Shown here: in pieces, positions 45,330 through 56,132 of the stretch
Layout of the letters: each line of letters begins with the position of its first letter
Position numbering within the stretch: the stretch's first letter is position 1
NCBI RefSeq assembly: GCF_000327385.1
Contig: NW_008709220.1
Span: 108,941 to 172,940 of the forward strand
Reading direction: 5' to 3'
Source of the DNA: Lottia gigantea
Lineage: Eukaryota; Mollusca; Gastropoda; Lottiidae
DNA length: 64,000 nt
Position numbers and translations under genes: made by a program
The notes under the pieces: model-generated
Database searches by the model: none
Seen by the model: the letters and a program-made list of their open reading frames with translations, nothing else
What the model was told of the DNA's origin: nothing

Positions 45330-48300
45330 TATTGAACAAACCATTAAATAAAAATCATCTCCACCATTTTATCACCAATAATAAAATTTTGTTAATGAAT
45401 AAATACTTGAATTCATTAGAAAATAAGCTTGGCGAAATAAATTTTGATAATGAAACTTATTTAAAAGTGCGCACAACACTACGATGAAGAAGCTCAGGGC
45501 TCAATATTAAGATAAAAAATAAAAAAATACGATTTAAATGAAAAAAACAATGCTTATTTTCTTGGTCTTAAAAAACAGAATATAAAGAACACAACAATTT
45601 CATATATTAAAACCGAACACAAAATCTTATTAGAACAAAAGGAAATTTTAAAATATATTTTTGATTATTATTCGGAAATTTATACGGTTAAGCAATCCCA
45701 GCTAATAAATTTGCTGAAACAAAATTCTAAATTTTGACAATGTACATTATCCGATTACGAAGCTGGCATACTCGAACATAAAATCGATTATTTTGAATGC
45801 GATGAGACCATAAAGCTGTTAAAAGATGGAAAACCCTGGAAACGATGGATTGGCTTCGGAATTTTATCGTTTTCTTTTGCCACACATAAGCACTTATATT
45901 TTAAATGATTTTTTTGAAAGTTTTGAAAATGGTTGTTTTTCTCCAAGTCGAAGACAAAGTATAATCAAGTTGATACCCAAACCAGGTAAAAATAAGTCTG
46001 AATTGTCTAACTGTAGATATAAAAATTGCAAGTAAGATTCTATGTAACTGTCAAAATTAATAAATCGAAATCAAACTGCTTTTATCCAAAATCGCCATAT
46101 ACAGGAAAATATAAGATTAATATAGATGAGGCTTTTCAATTAGCAAAGAACAAGAAAACAAGAAAGAAATTCTACTGGCAATTGATTTTAGACAGGCCTA
46201 TGAGAGCTTAAACTATTTGCTCATGTTTGAAGCCCTCAAATTTAACGGTTTTAAAAATGTATTTATAAGATGGATAAAACTATTGTATAAGGATATACAA
46301 TGTTCAGTATTTAATAACGGTTTCGCAACCAAATTTTTAAAGGTACAATCCGGAGTAAGACAGAGTGACCCTAAGTCTTCAAATTTCTTTAATTTGGTTA
46401 TTGAGATATTACGTAATATAATAAGAAATAATGAAAATATTCAAGGCATAAACTTTGGCGAAACGGAAATAAAACTAACAGCGTTTGCTGATGATATCAC
46501 CTGCTTCCTGTGGGATTTTAAATCTGATGATATCACCTGCTCCCTGTGGGATTTTAAATCTGATGATATCACCTGCTCCCTGTGGGATTTTAAGTCTGAT
46601 GATATCACCTGCTCCCTGTGGGATTTTAAATCTGATGATATCACCTGCTCCCTGTGGGATTTTAAATCTGATGATATCACCTGCTCCCTGTGGGATTTTA
46701 AATCTGATGATATCACCTGCTCCCTGTGGGATTTTAAATCTGCTCGACACCTATTAGAAGATCTACAGCTATTTAGTCAATATTCTGGTCTAACTATTAA
46801 CACTGCTAAAACCGAAGCTTTTATTTTGAACTGTGATGAAATGAATATTAGGGAAAATTTATCATCATTTGGAATTAAAATTAATCATAAATCTAACAAG
46901 ATATTGGCACATATTTTTCTCATGATGAAAATCTAACGAATCATTTAAATTACCACACGAAGTTGACAGAAATCGAAACAATAATAAATAGATGGAAAAG
47001 TAGAAACTTAACGCTTATTGGAAAAATTCAAATTATCAAAACCTTCTGTATTCCTAAAATAGCATACCAATTCTTATCCTTGCCAATATCGAAAACTATC
47101 ATTCAGAAATTCAATACCTTATTTTATAACTTTATTTGGATTGGTACAGACAAAATTAAAAGAGAAGTTTTCATTCAAAAGTGTGATATAGACGGCTTGC
47201 GTATGATAAATTTACAGGAATTTATAAAATCTTAATGTGTTTTTTGGATTATAAAAATGTATGCTGAGGATGATCAAACATGGATAACAACCTATAAGAT
47301 ATTCTTAAAAGATTACAATGGAATAATAGCGCACTTATGTAATTTTAGCAGATTATATACATTGTCACCTTGTTATACATATTTGTTTGAAAATTGGAGA
47401 GATATTTTTAGCACATTGATAAATACATACAATTTAAAAATCAAATTATATATAATAATAAATTTTGTCCCTTTGATATTAATTATACACTTTTGAGCAA
47501 TGTAGGTTTACTGCTAGTTAATAGACAGTTTTATTTATAATAATCAAGCACACAGTATTATATTTATGATAAGAACGATATGTATGATAAAATTAAATTG
47601 ATGAGAAGAAACGCGATGATGAGGAAGAGGACCTAATTTTTTAAAACACCATAGATTTAATGGTAAATTCAGTCTATAGAGATACATAGGTAATATTCAA
47701 CCGAAGCACATCTATGATTATAATATAAGATTAAAATGTTAAAAGCCAACGGGAATACTTAAATGGGAGGAAAAATTAGGAGAAACATTTCAGGATGATT
47801 TTCTGACGCATGCTTTTAACAATGTAAGATAGGTATGTAAAAGAACAAAATTACAAAACTTTCAATACAGATATTTACATTGTTATGCCTCTTAACTTTA
47901 AACTTTTTAAATTACATTTATCTGAGACCACCTTATGTACATTTTGTGACAGTTGTATAGAAACTATTGAGCATGTCTTTGTGCAGTGTTCGTACTCAAA
48001 AATAATCTGGGACGAAACTGTAAGAATTTTCGATAAGAAGGGCATTGATGTAAATGTTTGTCCAATATACATTCATTTTGGGTATTCTTGTACATATGAT
48101 TTTAAAAATATAGCAGAATTTTTATTTGTGAATCATGCTATTATACTGACAAAATATTTTCTGTACAAATTAAAGCTTCAATGTCAAGTACCAATGATCA
48201 AAATTACTATTTATGCCTCCAAGACGTGGCCCAAATTGAAGTTAAGACTTTTAGATCAGATGATATTATCAAAAGTAAATGGAACTATTTGTTTTGTTCA

Positions 48301-48358
48301 ACACTTTCATCCTATAGTGAATAATGTATATTTATATAATATTAATACAGTCAAGTAA
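45330..48358 (+). pseudogene. L1/Tx1-type LINE ORF2, 5'-truncated and degenerate
   Basis: Fragments of a non-LTR retrotransposon ORF2 in the right order. The linker (KNNAYFLGLKKQNIK, then YIKTEHKILLEQKEIL, 45540-45660) is followed by the RT start (NDGLASEFYRFLLPHIS; IIKLIPKPGKNK, 45840-45990). Next comes the RT core (FIRWIKLLYKDIQCSVFNNG, GVRQSDPKSSNFFNLVIEIL, 46262-46410) with the active-site box AFADD (46478-46495). SGLTINTAKTEAF and the thumb (LTLIGKIQIIKTFCIPKIAY, 47009-47068) follow, and the C-terminal Cys/His-type knuckle is CTFCDSC...EHVFVQC (47938-47988). The core reads QSDP where the family has QGCP. The frame changes or stops at least five times and the endonuclease is missing, so the element is inactive. 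It carries a 252 bp tandem expansion in the active site (separate entry). Confidence 0.9.
46490..46741 (+). repeat. Seven-fold 36 bp in-frame repeat at the RT catalytic box
   Basis: Seven units of 36 bp, each coding DDITCSLWDFKS (the first has F instead of S in DDITCF). They begin at the two catalytic aspartates of AFADD and end at SARHLLEDL. The units are almost identical at DNA level: the only differences noticed are TTC/TCC in unit 1 and AAG/AAA in unit 3. The array therefore arose recently compared with the surrounding decay. Confidence 0.97.
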
Positions 48359-49073
48359 CCTAATTTCGTGGAAACCTATTATTCGTGGATTTCCGGAAAG
48401 GATTAATAATTTACATGAGCGACCTTGCGCGACCTCCGCATTTGTTTGTTTTGATAAACATGGGTTTTCTCTACAATGTCAGCCTGTAGAATGAATCCAG
48501 TAGTTTCAAGCAAGGTAAAAAGTATTAATGTATACTTTGACAAATACAAAATGGCGGATTTCAGTTATTACCAAACGTCACCATTTTTTATCGGCCGAAT
48601 TTCCTTATAATCCCAAGCGGTAATCGGAATTCCAAGTGTCGTCTGCTAGAATGTAGTCCAACGAATGAAGTCACGTGATCAACTAGCNNNNNNNNNNNNN
48701 NNNNNNNNNNNNNNNNNNNNNNNNNNNNNNNNNNNNNNNNNNNNNNNNNNNNNNNNNNNNNNNNNATAAATACTAAGAGAAGTTAATTATACCACCCGGT
48801 ATCCATACAACGTGTTTTTCTAGACTTATTTATAGATCAAACTTTGTACACGAAAATAGGTGACGCATTCTGCCGCCGTTATCGAGTTGGTTGCTCATGA
48901 AATATGGGTCAAAGTGAAGGATTCATAAAGAAAATCAAAATAAACCAATTTTAATTATTTTGTAGAATATCTGAGGAAACATCTAAGAAATAAAAAAAAA
49001 ATGTCGTTTTTTTAACTTTGACGAAATTCGATGTTGAATCCTTATATCCACGAAAATAGGTGACACCACTGTA
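48346..49073. mobile_element. TIR element interrupted by an assembly gap
   Basis: The left end CAGTCAAGTAACCTAATTTC (with CGTGGA following) is the inverted partner of the right end TCCACGAAAATAGGTGACAC plus CACTG. Both are flanked by TA, as expected for Tc1/mariner-type insertions. It abuts the 3' end of the L1-type LINE. The interior contains the gap, so coding content is unknown. Confidence 0.65.
48688..48765. other. Assembly gap (78 N)
   Basis: Seventy-eight unknown bases lie within the TIR element at 48346-49073. Confidence 0.98.
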
Positions 49074-49299
49074 ATATAATTATATATAATTGTATATTTA
49101 AAAGTGTTAAAGATGTGAAGTTACATGTGTGTGAGAGTGTGTGCATGTGTAATATTATTAAATGTAAATTCTATTTACAAATTATTGTTTGTAAATAATA
49201 TAGTAATAAAAAAAATTGTTTTTATTATAAATGTATACTCACTCACTGGGAAACGTGGAAAAAACATCTAGTATTGCAATCATATCTCTCGATTACACA

Positions 49300-49436
49300 A
49301 GCAGCCAAGATAGTTCAGTGATTTTGTCAGGGAATCTGATTGGCTGTATTTGTTAGCGAACACTCCAATCAAATTGCTTCATTTACAACTTGTGTGATAC
49401 AAGACCTACTGATGTCAAGGTATTAGACACATTGTG
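49300..49436. mobile_element. Foldback MITE family B, right half only
   Basis: Contains CTGATTGGCTGTATTTG, TTAGCGAACACTCCAATCAA, GATGTCAAGGTATTAGACAC and ATTGTGAAG. The left half is missing. Confidence 0.7.
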
Positions 49437-49983
49437 AAGTAATAACTGCATGTGAGCAAAACCTCATATCTTTTAAGTGGTATGGATAGCTGAAATTAAG
49501 CTTTTACAAACTGTGCATTCTACAGTGTTTAAGCTAGAAATCAAACGCTTTTTAATGACAAGGACAGTAACTCATTACAAATTTTTTATTTTCAATAGGG
49601 ATCATCCTTGGGCGATAATAAACAATTTCACTATATAAGTTTCGTAAAAATCCATCTAGAGTTGTGCCCTATTTTCCAGTCAACCTTTGTCCTGATATAC
49701 GACCATAACCGCCATAGGGTAACAGTTTATTGCTTATATTTACGTTTCAAGACATTCTAATCTACAAAAAGACTTTAGTATGAATTTAAGTAGGGCCCAT
49801 TTCTTTACGTTTCAACGTTTGGGACATGATTGTTTACATTGGAGACCGTCTATTTGATACAATGACGTCAATAAATAACGACGTCATTGGTTAAAAGTAA
49901 TAAGCCTAATGTTTTTGTGATGAGGCAATGGCGTTTATTTAAGGAATGAATGTGGATCTTGTTATCGTTATGGGGAAATAAAC
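49437..49983. other. Non-coding stretch, no gene seen
   Basis: No supported frame. A small inverted pair of TGACGTCA-like words (49864-49890) is the only structure noticed. Confidence 0.5.
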
Positions 49984-50058
49984 CCTGGTTTATCATGTGA
50001 CAAGACAAATGACCCGGCGAAGCGGGTCATGTACGTCTTGTCACATGATAAACCTAGG
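49984..50058. repeat. Nested hairpin, 23 bp outer arms
   Basis: The outer arms CCTGGTTTATCATGTGACAA (49984 on) and TTGTCACATGATAAACC (to 50058) pair with about one mismatch. Inside, ATGACCCG and CGGGTCAT form a second stem around GCGAAG. It is probably the core of a palindromic MITE. Confidence 0.85.
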
Positions 50059-51126
50059 TAAAAAAACTTGGGTCAATCCTTGTTTTCGTTTTCGATGTAT
50101 TCATACGCCTTATTGTCACGTGACAAACTACAGTTATTGGAAAATAAATGCCGGTTTGGCTAACTGGTTTATTGAAGGGAGTGATAGTAGAAATGTAAAT
50201 ATTGTGATATAAACGCCACACGAATTTGTATTAGTCCAATGGACAAAACAATAGCTAATGTAAATATTTATATACACTTTGTACACTAATAACTTATCTA
50301 CACAATAAGTGTTGAACAACCATCAGTACCAAGTGCCAAATGAGATTCGTCGATTAGTTTCGATGGGTTGTATTTTTACACACAAATATTTTGGCTCGAT
50401 TTTACGACGATCTTATAAATCACTCGGCTTCGGCTTATAAAACACCTTAAAATATTATATAGTAAAGGTACAATCAATTAGACATAAACATAGATATAAA
50501 GTAACTCTAACAGATCACAGAGAGACATTTCTCTTCTCAACATATACATTTTAAAAATCATTTAAAGCAAAAAAAAAAAAAAAGCTAAATTTTAGCACAA
50601 TTCATAAAAAACTCTGACTTTTCATCATCATTTAAAATATAAAAAATTATCACAGATTTCAGAAGCTTTGGCAAATAGTTCTAAACGTAACGAATAAAAT
50701 TTCAATTATAGGAATGGAAAATGAAAATAAATGGAAAACCGGCAGTGGCAGAAAATGCGTTCCGGTATTTCCTCTGGGGCGCGGGTATATCAGCGCAGTC
50801 CCTTTTCTAAGTGAGAGTGATCCAGCTCCTAGACGATAATGTCCGCATGTGTGACAAATATTAACAATTTTCACATAAGGGTCCGTGTCAATATAAGTAT
50901 AATCTTTGTCAGAGGATTGAAGAGGACATGTTGTCAGGTTTAGAAAGAAACATTTATTTTATAAATTTGGTCATATTTGATTAAAAAAAATTATATGATC
51001 TCCTAACTTTTAGATACTTTTTGCAGAAGAAGAATATTTTGTTGTATTACTAGAGGATGCAGTTTTTTTGCATGTATATATTGATTAGATTTGATAGCAA
51101 CCCGATGATTGATCATAGAAACTACC
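50059..51126. other. Non-coding stretch with one dispersed repeat
   Basis: 50281-50328 is the reverse complement of 44658-44705 (CTGATGGTTGTTCAACACTT). A poly-A run lies at about 50569-50583. Frames of 61-71 codons lack support. Confidence 0.5.
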
Positions 51127-53890
51127 GTTGTTTATAAAATCTTATGGTCCTATGGGTATTAGTTTTATAATCCTATGGGTATTAGTTTTATAGTCCTATG
51201 GGTATTGGTTTTATAGTCCTATGGGTATTAGATTTATAGTCCTATTGGTCTTAGTTTTATAGTCCTATGGGTATTAATTTTATAGTCCTATGGGTATTAG
51301 TTTTATAGTGCTATGGATATTAGTTTTATAGGCCTATGGGTATTAGTTTTATAGTCCTATGGGTATTAGTGTTATAGTCCTATGGGTATTAGTTTTATAG
51401 TCCTATTGGTCTTAGTTTTATAGTCCTATTGGTCTTAGTTTTATAGTCCTATGGGTATTAGTTTTATAGTCCTATGGGTATTAGTTTTATAGTCCTATGG
51501 GTATTAGTTTTATAATCCTATTGGTCTTAGTTTTATAGTCCTATGGGTATTAGTTTTATAGTCCTATTGGTATTAGTTTTATAGTCCTATTGGTCTTAGT
51601 TTTATAGTCCTATTGGTCTTAGTTTTATAGTCCTATGGGTATTAGTTTTATAGTCCTATGGGTATTAGTTTTATAGTCCTATGGGTATTAGTTTTATAAT
51701 CCTATTGGTCTTAGTTTTATAGTCCTATGGGTATTAGTTTTATAGTCCTATGGGTATTAGTTTTATAGTCCTATGGGTATTAGTTTTATAGTCCTATTGG
51801 TCTTAGTTTTATAGTCCTATGGGTATTAGTTTTATAGTGCTATGGGTATTAGTTTTATAGTCCTATGGGTGTTAGTGTTATAGTTCTATTGGTCTTAGTT
51901 TTATAGTCCTATGGGTATTAGTTTTATAGTCCTATTGGTCTTAGTTTTATAGTCCTATGGGTATTAGTTTTATAGTCCTATGGGTATTAGTTTTATAGTC
52001 CTATGGGTATTAGTGTTATAGTCCTATGGGTATTAGTTTTATAGTCCTATGTGTATTAGTTTTATAGTCCTATGGGTATTAGTTTTATAGTCCTATGGGT
52101 ATTAGTTTTATAATGCTATGGGTATTAGTTTTATAGTCCTATGGGTATTAGTTTTATAGTCCTATGGGTATTACTTTATAATGCTATGGGTATTAGTTTT
52201 ATAGTCCTATGGGTATTAGTTTTATAATCCTATGAGTATTAGCTTTATAATCCTATGGGTATTAGTTTTATAGTCCTATGGGTATTAGTTTTATAATCCT
52301 ATGAGTATTAGCTTTATAGTCCTATGGGTATTAGTTTTATAATCCTATGGGTATTAGTTTTATAGTCGTATGGGTATTAGTTTTATAGTCCTATGGGTAT
52401 TATTTTTATAATGTTATGGGTATTAGTTTTATAGTCCTACGGGTATTAGTTTTATAGTCCTATGGGTATTAGTTTTATAGTCCTATGGGTATTAGTTTTA
52501 TAATCGTATGGGTCTTACTTTTATAGTCCTATGGGTATTAGTTTTATAATCCTATGGGTATTAGTTTTATAGTCCTATGGGTATTAGTTTTATAGTCCTA
52601 TGGGTATTAATTTATAATCCTATGGGTATTAGTTTTATAATCCTATGGGTCTTAGTTTTATAATCCTATGGGTATTAGTTTTATAATCCTATGGGTCTTA
52701 GTTTTATAATCCTATGGGTATTAGTTTTATAGTCCTATAGGTATTAGTTTTATAATCCTATGGGTATTAGCTTTATAGTCCTATGGGTATTAGTTTTATA
52801 GTCCTATGGGTATTAGTTTTATAGTCCTATGGGTATTAGTTTTATAATCCTATGGGTATTAGTTTTATAGTCCTATGGGTATTAGTTTTATAGTCCTATG
52901 GGTATTAGTTTTATAATCCTATGGGTATTAGTTTTATAATCCTATGGGTATTAGCTTTATAATCCTATGGGTATTAGTTTTATAGTCCTATGGGTATTAG
53001 TTTTATAGTCCTAAGGGTATTAGTTTTATAGTCCTATGGGTATTAGTTTTATAGTCCTATGGGTATTAGTTTTATAGTCGTATGGGTATTAGTTTTATAA
53101 TCCTATGGGTATTAGTTTTATAGCCCTATAGGTATTAGTTTTATAATCCTATGGGTCTTAGCTTTATAATCCTATGGGTATTAGTTTTATAGCCCTATGG
53201 GTATTAGTTTTATAGTCCTATGGGTATTAGTTTTATAGTCCTATGGGTATTAGTTTTATAGTCCTATGGGTATTAGTTTTATAATCCTATGGGTATTAGT
53301 TTTATAGTCCTATGGGTATTAGTTTTATAATCCTATGGGTATTAGTTTTATAGCCCTATGGGTATTAGTTTTATAGTCCTATGGGTATTAGTTTCATAGT
53401 CCTATGGGTATTAGTTTTATAGTCCTATGGTTATCAGTTTTATAGTCCTATGGGTATTAGTTTTATAGTCCTATGGGTATTAGTTTTATAGTCCTATGGG
53501 TATTAGTTTTATAGTCCTATGGGTCTTAGTTTTATAGTCCTATGGGTCTTAGTTTTATAATCCTATGGATCTTAGTTTTTAAAGTCCTATGGGTATTCGT
53601 TTTATAATCCTATGGGTATTAGTTTTATAATCCTATGGGTCTTAGTTTTATAATCGTATGGGTATTAGTTTTATAGCCCTATGGGTATTAGTTTTATAAT
53701 CCTATGGGCTTTAGTTTTATAGCCCTATGTGTTAGTTTTATAATCCTATGGGTCTTAGTTTTATAATCCTATGGGCTTTAGTTTTATAGCCCTATGGGTA
53801 TTAGTTTTATAATCCTATGGGTCTTAGTTTTATAGTCCTATGGGTATTAGTTTTATAATCGTATTGGTCTTAGTTTTATAGTCCTATGGG
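51127..53890. repeat. Large minisatellite, 23 bp unit, about 120 copies
   Basis: Units of TAGTTTTATAGTCCTATGGG plus TAT run without interruption for about 2.76 kb. Three recurring variants mix in: GTCCTATTGGTCT, AATCCTATGGGTAT and GCCCTATGGGTAT. The CTATTGGTCT variant is concentrated before about 51950, while the AATCC variant dominates after 52200. There is no coding potential. Confidence 0.97.
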
Positions 53891-53907
53891 TATTAGTTAG
53901 TAGTATA

Positions 53908-53981
53908 TGTCTTTTCGGATATGACGCATTTCACTTCTGCGCATGCGCAGCTTTTTTCAATGCGTCATATCCGAAAAGACA
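53908..53981. repeat. Perfect 23 bp hairpin with a nested 14 bp palindrome
   Basis: The arms 53908-53930 (TGTCTTTTCGGATATGACGC...) and 53959-53981 are perfect reverse complements. The 28-base loop carries CTGCGCATGCGCAG (53937-53950), itself a perfect palindrome. It lies exactly between the 23 bp minisatellite and the Polinton-type element. Confidence 0.95.
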
Positions 53982-53983
53982 CA

Positions 53984-54070
53984 ACTGTTAAAATGTATTA
54001 TAACACACTCCCCAAACTGTTAAAAATGTATTATAACAGACTCCTCCAAACTGTATTATAACAGACTCCA
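53984..54070. repeat. Short tandem repeat at the left edge of the Polinton-type element
   Basis: Three imperfect units of ACTGTTAAAATGTATTATAA plus CA(G/C)ACTCC. It may be part of the element's terminal repeat, which cannot be tested because the other end is outside the window. Confidence 0.7.
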
Positions 54071-54136
54071 TATAAATTACCCAAACCACAGACAAGAATC
54101 ACTATAATAATACAGTAAAAAATAACCGCATTAAAA

Positions 54137-54295
54137 ATGTCTTTAATTTTAAAACACGAACAAAAAAAATTCGAAGGAGACGGTTTCTTCTCTGCGCTGA
54201 CATCTCTCATCCCCAAAGTGGCCAATTTTGTCTCAAACAACAAATTTCCTCCTTGTATTAAATCTTTCGTATTAGAAATATATGGTGTTTATTGA
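54137..54295 (+). CDS. Polinton part: short protein with hydrophobic stretch
   Basis: About 52 codons starting ATG after an A-rich leader. A GDGFFSALTSLIPKVANFVS segment suggests an amphipathic or membrane-active helix. Small proteins with such a helix occur in Polintons and are sometimes compared with adenoviral core or pVI-like peptides. That comparison is inference only. It lies directly left of the PLA2-like part. Confidence 0.45.
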   Translation: MSLILKHEQKKFEGDGFFSALTSLIPKVANFVSNNKFPPCIKSFVLEIYGVY

Positions 54296-54302
54296 ACAAA
54301 TA

Positions 54303-54712
54303 TGTCTTTAATAAATGTCCATCCTCCTAAAACGTATTTCGGTGCGGGAGACATTCAAAAGTCATTGGGTTCTCTTCCTTGATTCCCATGGGCAAAATAT
54401 CTCGGAGAAAAACATCTCCCAGGGCACAATTATACAGGTCCAGGCACTAGGTTAGATCTGCGTTTAGACGAAAATGATAATCCCAAACCAGGGGAAGAAC
54501 CCGTTAATAGAGTTGACGCAGCAGCGCTCAAACACGACATACTGTACAGAAATAAAGACGTAACATTCAGACACCAAGCAGACAAACAAATGATAGACGA
54601 ACTCGAAAATATTCCCAATCCCACTTTCAAAGAGAAATTACAAAGGGCTCTTATCATAAAACTCTTGAAGGCAAAATTGAAATTGGGTATGGGCATAGCA
54701 GACGAGATTCAC
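54303..54712 (+). pseudogene. Polinton part: phospholipase A2-like domain
   Basis: Shows the two hallmarks of the parvovirus-type PLA2-like domain: a glycine-rich calcium-loop-like HNYTGPGTRLD (from 54425) and the catalytic-type VDAAALKHDILY with its His-Asp pair (about 54511-54546). In parvoviruses this domain sits in the VP1 capsid protein and breaches endosomal membranes; in Polinton-like elements the role is presumed similar but unproven. The part is directly followed by the integrase region. It is treated as part of a broken element. Confidence 0.75.
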
Positions 54713-55450
54713 AAAGAATTTCGAAAAAACAAACATTACCTCAAAGTCAAAGTTTTTGATAAAGATGAAATTTGGTCAGCTGATTTAATCAACATGCCAG
54801 TCGAGAGAGGGTACAAGTATTGTTTGACGGTGATCGACTTATACACGAGATACGCTTGGGTCTTTCCCTTGAAAAACAAATCGGGTCTGACTGTCAAACA
54901 AGCATTCGAAACCATAATGAAATAATCCGACAGACGACCCCTAAAGTTGTGGGTTGATAAAGGAAGCGAATTCTACAACAGAAATGTGAAATCTCTGGGG
55001 TTTGAAATTTACAGCACGCATAACGAAGGTAAAGCCGTAGTGATAGAAAGATTCAACAGGACTCTTAAAAGCAAATAATTCAAGAAATTCACGGAATTGA
55101 AATCTCAAAAATGGCTTAAAATATTACCAGTTGTTGTCGACGAATACAATAACAAAATACATTCGTCTATAGGTGTGACGCCATCCCTATCCTCTAATAA
55201 CCCGAATATCATAAAGTCCGTCAACACTCGAAACAACTTTGAAAACGAGATTAGCAATTTGAATATTAAACCCAAATTCAAAGTTGGAGATCGAGTTCGT
55301 ATTTTTGAATATAAATCATTGTTTCAGAAAGGTTACGTCGGCTATTGGACTAACGAGATATTCATCGTTGATAAAGTAAACAACACATCACCTCCCACGT
55401 ATGAATTGAATCAAAACAAAGAACATCATAGGAAGGTTTTATCAAAATGA
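54713..55450 (+). pseudogene. Polinton part: DDE integrase
   Basis: A retrovirus-type integrase that would insert the element into host DNA. The core start FDKDEIWSADLINMP carries the first catalytic Asp (54782). Further on are YCLTVIDLYTRYAWVFPL, the second-Asp motif LWVDKGSEFYN (about 54946-54978) and the catalytic Glu region VIERFNRTLK (about 55036-55065). The C-terminal part has FKVGDRVRIFEYKSLFQKGY and GYWTNEIFIVDKV, the SH3- or chromo-like end typical of Polinton integrases. The region is broken. Confidence 0.88.
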
Positions 55451-55474
55451 ACTTCAAAAAACTGACTTTTAAAA

Positions 55475-55720
55475 ATGAATCTCGAAAATGAAGATTTAGA
55501 TGAAAGGTTAAGAAATTTAGATGTCGACAAGCATTTACGCTCTCTTAAATTAAGATTTTTTAAATTTGAATGTAAATTTATCTTCAAAATATTATTGAAT
55601 GTGTTTTATCAGAATGTTATACAAGTTTTTTCAAACACAAACTACGTATATATTTCGTCAATTGGGTCTTCAGCAATACTTTCCGCCTACTTCGAAAAAC
55701 ACCTAAAAAAATCAACTTAA
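55475..55720 (+). CDS. Polinton part: small protein, 81 aa, unknown
   Basis: An intact frame with an acidic/basic N-terminal third (LENEDLDERLRNLDVDKHLR) and a more hydrophobic middle (FIFKILLNVFYQNVIQVF) that could be one membrane helix. It lies four bases before the next start. No family was recognised. Confidence 0.5.
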   Translation: MNLENEDLDERLRNLDVDKHLRSLKLRFFKFECKFIFKILLNVFYQNVIQVFSNTNYVYISSIGSSAILSAYFEKHLKKST

Positions 55721-55723
55721 AAA

Positions 55724-56130
55724 ATGAATGCATTTCTCGATAAATACGGAAAAGACACGACCACAAATTTTCAACTTGTGAAATGGGCCAAGGAATTGAA
55801 CGTCTCGCCGTTTTATTATTGCATGCGAGATGAAATTGATGAACTGAAATACAAGAAAGGTAAATCACAAACATTCATACGTCGGATCAAAAAGGAGTTC
55901 ATCACTCTGCTCTACACAAAGATTCTTCGAATAACTTTTATTTCTTTGATTCTTTCGGTCTAGAACCGACAGAAGAGATAATGAAATTGACTAGCAAACC
56001 AATCAAATGTTCTACGTTTCAAATTCAAATGCCAGGACAAAAGCTGTGTGGACAACTGTCGCTTTGGGTTTTATATCGGTTGAGTTTGGGAGAAAAGTTT
56101 GAAGAAATTATAATAAATTTAACTCAATAA
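55724..56130 (+). pseudogene. Polinton part: adenain-like cysteine protease
   Basis: Recognisable landmarks of the adenovirus-type maturation protease are present. An N-terminal segment (DKYGKDTTTNFQLVKWAKEL) comes first. The FYFFDSFGLEPTEEI block (about 55928-55985) is the central Asp-containing motif, and the GQKLCGQLSLWVLYRLSLG block (about 56035-56095) corresponds to the C-terminal catalytic region. In Polintons this enzyme is thought to process capsid precursors. The region is broken. Confidence 0.75.
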
Positions 56131-56132
56131 AA

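Noticed and set aside
46441-46757. Two minus frames and one extra plus frame of about 90 codons
   Set aside because: All three are shadows of the 36 bp tandem repeat in the LINE.
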